DNA from: Gorsachius magnificus
Lineage: Eukaryota > Chordata > Aves > Pelecaniformes > Ardeidae
Direction: 5' to 3'
Assembly: GCA_034008185.1 (NCBI GenBank)
Contig: CM067109.1
Coordinates: 39,402,885-39,466,884, forward strand
Length of the DNA stretch: 64,000 nt
Shown: in pieces, positions 52,515 through 64,000 of the stretch
Layout of the letters: each line of letters begins with the position of its first letter
Position numbering within the stretch: position 1 is the first letter of the stretch
Notes under the pieces: generated by a model
What the model saw: the letters and a program-made list of their open reading frames with translations, nothing else
Databases searched by the model: none
What the model was told of the DNA's origin: nothing
Made by a program: the position numbers and the translations under genes

Positions 52515-52521
52515 TCAGTAT
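52515..52521 (-). CDS. LOX: LOX exon 7, terminal codons
   Basis: After the acceptor TTCTTTCGACAG the coding sequence is A-TAC-TGA. The A completes the Pro codon begun in exon 6, followed by Tyr and stop. This gives the C-terminal ...TISPY typical of vertebrate LOX, where the final exon also contributes only one or two residues before a long 3' UTR. The phase match to exon 6 is exact. Confidence 0.9.
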
Positions 52522-54075
52522 CTGTCGAAAGAAAAGAAACAATGTTATGCAGATGACCAAGAGACACAAAAAGAGTATCTGCTAAATACCCTTTTGTCAG
52601 CTTGAAGGCAAACAATAACGGAACAATAACAGAAATTTTGTTTCTTCACCCTGCATGAACATGTTTACAGGATAACATTTACTGAGGTAAGATGGGGAGA
52701 CTAAAAGCTGAAGGCTCGAAGTGTAGATCCCCCTTCCATGTGAGTGTGAGCAGAAACGGTATTCCTAGAAGTACCAATTAGTCCTGTTACAGAGAAATGC
52801 TTTAAAAGCTCCTGCCACAGGCCCGCCAAAAATAATCGCTCATGACCTGCAGGATGCCTGTTGTTCTTTTTCCTCTGTTTCCTGCAAGTCTGACCACCAC
52901 ACAGCGAGAACAAACAGAGGATTTTGCTGAAACTGTTTAACTTGTCACATTTACGACAAAGTGTGATTATAAATACAGATCTCCACACTGACAGGAAAAG
53001 ACATTTCTCATTTTAGCCTCACTACTGGTTTCCTAACGGAAAGTAAAAAATGGATATTTTAAAGGCTAATTAAGCAACAGTCACATTAATTCAGTATGTC
53101 TGTTTCACTGATGCTGTTATAGCAGACTATACTGGTCATTTATTTTACTTTTCATTTACTGTTCTGGAATTTATCTGACATGAACCTCTATACAATGTTA
53201 ATAGTCCTTATGCAATCCACATGAAACCACTTGATAAATACATTGTATGAGCAACTAAGGTATTATCAAGAACTGCTTACCTCCGTGTTACAGGAGACTG
53301 ATGGCTTTTTGTGTGTTTGTTGCACAGATACTAAGCTACAGCAGATCTACTGTGAGAACATTAATTGAATGAACTTGCCTTTTTGGAGGGGAAAAAAAAA
53401 GGGTAACTGTAGCATTGTTTAAACTTTTAAAGAACTAAGCTGTAAATGGAGTGTGTCTGGAAGGACTGTTTCAGGGAGGATGGCTGCCGTGTCAGCAGCA
53501 AAGTAAGATACATGTGTGGGATTTTGCAGAATGTTTTAAGAGCTCTGTAACTGCTTAACAGTTCTGCATGGATGTTATAAGTGGGCATTGAATGAACACG
53601 GAAAGGCTTTAGTGCAAAGACAAAGAAAGCGTGAGCCAGAGGTAGTTATCTAGCAGCCCAGACAGGAGCAGCAATTTTGAAAGCACTATATATCCTGATG
53701 GCACGACTGCAAGAGCAAAGTTCTCAGAGGATTGTCTTTCAAGACTGAGTAATTGTTAAAAATCAGTGCTAGCCGTATGGAAATAGTTTAATTACCGGAG
53801 GTCAGGATTTGAAAGCTATGCAGTTATCAACAGTGAAGCAACTGTTCCCATCATTCCTGCCAAAAAAGACCTTTGAAACGTACCATCTGAAATATGAATT
53901 AACACACTAGATCCTGAAACCGAAGAAACAACATACTGAAGAAATGGATATCACTGGAATTAATGGTGGCAGCTATGCTTTCAATATAAAGTAAATATCT
54001 AAGCTTTATAAATCTGTTTGTCAACTTCAGTACTAGGAATATAAAACACTTGCACAGATGAAGGAATGTACTTAC
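52522..54075 (-). other. LOX: LOX intron 6
   Basis: 1,554 nt between the GTAAGTACATT donor and the CGACAG acceptor. No exon or repeat recognised. A 95-codon - strand open stretch at 52,701-52,988 has no known motif. Confidence 0.85.
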
Positions 54076-54191
54076 GGTGAAATTGTACAGCCAGAGGCAT
54101 ACGCATGGTGGCCTGTATAGCGTATATCGCAGCGTACTATATTGTTGGAGTAATCAGATTCAGGCACCAAATAGCTGGGGTTTACACTCAC
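54076..54191 (-). CDS. LOX: LOX exon 6 (C-terminal part of catalytic domain)
   Basis: A 116-nt exon starting [17 protein letters not shown] and ending CTISP (last codon split). It carries the [16 protein letters not shown] region, including cysteines of the conserved disulfide set. The acceptor is CTTAAG and the donor GTAAGT. The encoded sequence is near-identical to human LOX. Confidence 0.96.
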
Positions 54192-54318
54192 CTTAAGGGG
54201 AGAAAGCACAGTGTTGTCTACTTCCAGCTTTGAGTTGGTAACTTACATTCAACAGATGAATGCATATCATTTGCTTCTTTAAAAAAACAAAACTCCCCCC
54301 CACAAACCTCCCCACTCA

Positions 54319-56814
<2,496 letters not shown>

Positions 56815-56971
56815 CTGCGTATGTGCTGTACACGCGTACCGTCTATAATATCCATAGTCACAGGAGGTATCTTCAAGACAGAAACTCGCTTTGTGGCCTT
56901 CAGCAACTTTTCTGTGTGAGCTTGCATCCAACAAGTCATAGTGGCTGAATTCATCCATGCTATGATAATGC
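56815..56971 (-). CDS. LOX: LOX exon 4 (copper site and LTQ lysine)
   Basis: A 157-nt exon between TTAACAG and GTAAGAG. It completes the split Gln codon and encodes [14 protein letters not shown], then [20 protein letters not shown] and CTAHTQ. Together with the SCH(Q) of exon 3 it supplies the histidine cluster H-x-H-x-H (human His292, 294 and 296) that binds catalytic Cu(II). The Lys in EGHKASF is human Lys320, the lysine half of the LTQ cofactor. Both are intact. Small differences from human (for example YYRRYAC for YHRRFAC) are conservative. Confidence 0.97.
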
Positions 56972-61290
<4,319 letters not shown>

Positions 61291-61988
61291 CGTACTGGAA
61301 GTAGCCGGTGCCGTAGCCGGGTCTGTACCTGCTGCCCTGGCGGGGCCTCTCGTAGGTGTCGTAGTAGTTGTAGTAGGGGTTGTCGTCCGTGTACTTGTAG
61401 GGGTTGTAGGGGTCGTCGCCTACCATGACATCTTCCCGCCCGGGTCTGAAGCTGCTGAGGGGCGGCAGGCCGCCCGCCCCGGTGCTGCTCCGGTTGGCCT
61501 CGGTGCCGGTGCCGCCGGCGGGGGCGCTGGGTCGCGACGCCCCAGCGGCCGCGGGGGTGGCGGCGGCCCCCTGGCTCCGCTGCCCGCCGGCGGCGCGGCC
61601 CCCGGAGGGAGCCTGGTAGCCGGCCTGGAACCAGTGCCGTGCGCCGGAGCCCCCCCGGCTGCCGGCGGCGGGCTGGGGCTGGGCGGCGGCGGCGGGCTGG
61701 GGCTGGGCGGCGGCTCCCCGCGGCAGCGTGCCGTTGTTCCGCAGCAGCAGGATGGGGCTGCCCGCCGCCTCCGCCGCCTGCCTTCGCCGGGGGGGCGGTA
61801 CTGGGAGCCGAGGCTGAGCAGGCTTACACCTGCCCGTTGTTCTCCCACTGGATCCGCTGCCTCCAGGCGGCGGGGGGCGGCGGGGGGTCGCGGCGCGGCG
61901 GCGGCTGGCAGCCGGCGGGCCACAGGCAGCTCCAGTAGATGCACGCGTGGAGCTGGGCGAGCAGGAGCCCCGGCGGCGCGAAGTGCAT
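61291..61988 (-). CDS. LOX: LOX exon 1 (signal peptide and propeptide), two frame breaks
   Basis: Lysyl oxidase is a secreted copper amine oxidase that deaminates lysines in collagen and elastin to start cross-linking. I place the start at 61,988: [19 protein letters not shown] begins a hydrophobic signal peptide, as in other birds. IQWENNGQV follows, then a TAA at 61,824-61,826. The expected continuation ([12 protein letters not shown]) lies in another frame and [10 protein letters not shown] in a third, so one base is missing at about 61,825 and another in the C-run at 61,789-61,795. From there the frame is open to the donor GTAAGAG. It has two N-glycosylation sequons (NGT, NRS), a Gln-Pro-Ala repeat, the BMP1-type processing site MVG|DD (61,415-61,420) and an acidic Tyr-rich [14 protein letters not shown]. 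With the two bases counted, LOX would be about 440 residues, a little longer than my recollection of chicken. Confidence 0.92.
61664..61715 (-). repeat. LOX: 24-nt tandem repeat coding for Gln-Pro/Ala in LOX propeptide
   Basis: Two near-perfect copies of a 24-base GC-rich unit (+ strand GGGCTGGGGCTGGGCGGCGG...), encoding [12 protein letters not shown] octapeptides in tandem on the - strand. It is in frame and so lengthens the propeptide without breaking it. Confidence 0.8.
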
Positions 61989-62225
61989 CTTCTCCTCTTC
62001 CCTGGCTGCCGGCGCGGGAGAGAAACGGGCGAAACCGCGGGGGCGAGCGGGGAGCGAGGGACGCCTTCCTGACCGGGGTGAGGCGGGGGGGTTGTGGGGA
62101 GGCCGGGGGGAGCGGGCTGCGCCTCTGGAAAGGTTAGGCGGGCGCGGGGCCGGCGCGGCGGCACCCGCGCCGTGCCATCGGGCAGGTCGAGCCGTCGGGA
62201 AGGAAACCCGGCCCGGGGGAGGCGT
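61989..62225 (-). other. LOX: LOX 5' UTR (inferred)
   Basis: Sequence between the chosen ATG and the expected start site 25-30 bases downstream of the TATA box. It is GC-rich. No upstream ATG close to the LOX start was noted. The 5' end is inferred. Confidence 0.55.
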
Positions 62226-62250
62226 CGCGAGCGGCTTTTCTGCTCCCCGG

Positions 62251-62258
62251 TATTTATA
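62251..62258 (-). promoter_or_regulatory. LOX: TATA box of LOX promoter
   Basis: On the - strand the sequence CCTATAAATACC stands out in an otherwise GC-rich stretch, 263 bases upstream of the LOX start codon. Transcription would begin near 62,222-62,228. Confidence 0.7.
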
Positions 62259-62339
62259 GGCGAGGGGGATGCGAATGGGAGCCGGAGCAAACAATCAGCC
62301 TCTCATCGTCCTCCGGCCCGCGCTGGTGTCTGGAGCGAG

Positions 62340-62388
62340 GGAAGGCGGAGGAGGAGGAGAAGGAGGAGGAGGAGGAGGAGGAGAAGAG
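62340..62388 (+). repeat. GGA-rich purine microsatellite
   Basis: A nearly pure purine tract of GGA and GAA units about 90-140 bases upstream of the LOX TATA box. Homopurine-homopyrimidine tracts can adopt triplex structures. Only the repeat itself is seen. Confidence 0.85.
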
Positions 62389-64000
62389 ACCAGGGACTTT
62401 AAACTTGCTGGCACGCTCGCAAAGTTACACAAGCCCCGCTGGCTGGGCTGGCTGCGCCCCCACCGTTTGTTCACGTAATGCGGCTGGAAACGTGCGGGCC
62501 TGACGGTTCCCCCACGGCCGCCCCTCGCTCGCCGCCGCCGCCCCCCGCCCCGTGCGGGGGCGGCCGGGGGGGTGGGGGAGACGGGGGGAACGGGACGGGG
62601 CGGCGAGGACCGCCGCGGCGGCGGGGGCTCCCGCCCCCCCGCCGCCGGCCCCCCCCCGCCCAGAGCCGCGCCGAGCCGAGCCGAGCCTGCGGCGGGCGGG
62701 CGCGCTCAGACACACGTAGGCTGCCAGAGTATGCCGTGGGGCAGCGCCAAAGTATGCAAAGAAAAAATGCTATTAGCTCATCAGCGCTGGAGAGACTAGA
62801 AACGGGGTGGCGGGGAGGGGGAAGGGGCCGCTAGCGAGAGAGGAAACATGTTTCTGGAAAATGTGCTGGCCGGCACATCTCCCGGGCTGGAGCAGCTGCT
62901 GGGGATCTTCGTCTCAGCACTGAGTAACAGTCGGATCCCTTTAATGACCTCTTAATTAGGAGAAAACCTCCATCAAATAAACTCTTGACTATTGACTTTT
63001 GGGTTATCTTGAGTATGAGTCACACGAGAAATATATTGGCGGTGCTCCTCCCGGGGTAAGTTTTCATTGAAAAGCGAAATTTCACATGGGAGAGACTTAG
63101 CCCCATCACCAGAACAAATAAACCTGGCTGGGGCAGTGTCTCCCCAAAACCGTGCTGGAGAAGAGGAGCAGGCTGTGGCCCGAAAGCCTCTTCCTCCCTT
63201 CCTGCTTTTACCAGAGTTCATCAACACTGTGTTTTGATAAGTCCAATCATCCAGCGAGGCAAATCAATTAAGGTACATGGATTTCAGCCAAAACTCCTTT
63301 TGGGTGTATTTTTCCAAGGGCTGTTTGCTTATGAATCCTTGCAAAGGAGCAGAGGAGAATACACAAAAGTTCTCCTTCACCGTAAGATTGGTGGTGAGGA
63401 TGGTTCTTGAGTGACTGCTGTCAAAGATGATCAGCCCAGGCTGGAAGTTTTTACCCTACTGAGGTAGATGCAAGGCACCTTCCCACCGCTGCCGGCTTCC
63501 CCGGGTCGTGTTAGCAGTCCACACACTACTGGCTGGGCAGATACTTGCCACTGCATGTCGATGCTTTTGGTACAGTTCTGTCATTTTTTGTATTGTAGTT
63601 TACTTTAATTGCATGTTACTTCAAATGGTCCAGACCTAATAATCTAAATCCTGCGCAATGCAGTCCTGCGTCATGGCTGTCGTGGATTGTGAATGCTGAT
63701 TTACACCGCTATCCAATTATGAGTAGTACTTACTTTGAAGTAGCTCTTTATAGCCCCTGAAATCAGTGATGCTGCCCTAGGTGTCAGAGCTGCCCCTGTG
63801 GACAGGGGGCTTGGAGGCTATGCCCAGTGCCAGGTACTGGCTGCTCTCCAAGCCAGGCTTGCTTGCTCCGCTCTTCATTGCAGGAGACCTGTGCTGCAGG
63901 GAAGTCTGCAGCCTAGTGGACTTACTTAAGCACTGTTGGCTTCCCTGCAGTCACCCGAGCAACCTAGAGGGTCAAAATCACTGGGAAATCAGCAATGAAC
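62389..64000. other. Upstream flank of LOX
   Basis: GC-rich to about 62,720, then ordinary sequence to the end of the window. No coding exon was recognised. A stretch at about 62,935-63,130 has AT-rich TAAT-type motifs (TTTAATGACCTCTTAATTAGG) and could be a conserved regulatory element, which cannot be tested here. No repeat was recognised in 63,200-64,000. Confidence 0.5.

Noticed and set aside
61634..62137. Long plus-strand reading frames opposite LOX exon 1
   Set aside because: Antisense shadows in a CpG island: Gly/Arg/Pro-rich with no motif.

Overview
This is a stretch of vertebrate nuclear DNA, almost certainly avian. The evidence is CR1-type LINE fragments with their 3' signature and reverse-transcriptase motifs, LTR-type repeats I recognise as common in bird genomes, and two vertebrate genes that match their families exon by exon. 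It is mostly AT-rich intron and intergenic sequence, with one sharp CpG-rich island near the right end.

Layout. Positions 1-19,813 hold no exon I could find and read as upstream intron of SRFBP1; they carry three CR1 copies (about 213-4310), an old CR1 relic (about 7060-7600) and two GC-richer repeat-like blocks (about 14,300-15,150 and 15,780-17,200). SRFBP1, a nucleolar BUD22-domain protein that binds serum response factor, runs on the + strand. Its last five coding exons are at 19,814-19,885, 39,451-39,532, 40,481-41,225, 41,651-41,688 and 42,421-42,608. They total 1,125 nt, which is 374 codons plus a stop, with every splice phase compatible. The N-terminal exons, about 66 residues by comparison with the human protein, are not in the window. 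The 19.6-kb intron between the first two visible exons carries two LTR insertions (33,852-34,587 and about 37,683-38,266) and an old CR1.

The 3' ends of the two genes face each other across about 5.4 kb (43.2-48.6 kb), which holds a nested CR1 cluster (43,590-45,780). LOX (lysyl oxidase) runs on the - strand from a TATA box at 62,251-62,258 to a stop codon at 52,515-52,517, in seven exons, with a probable 3' UTR of about 3.9 kb. The catalytic exons 2-7 are intact. They carry the copper-binding histidines, both precursors of the lysine tyrosylquinone cofactor, and internal exon lengths of 109, 138, 157, 96 and 116 nt. Exon 1 lies in the CpG island and encodes the signal peptide and propeptide. 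As given, it contains two one-base deletions relative to the expected frame, most likely assembly errors.

The SRFBP1 (+) / LOX (-) tail-to-tail arrangement is the same as at human 5q23.1. I found no bacterial, phage, CRISPR or other novel gene system. The items most worth a second look are the LOX exon 1 frame breaks, the Gln-Pro-Ala repeat in its propeptide, the LTR insertions with target-site duplication, the layered CR1 cluster and the GC-rich blocks of unknown family.
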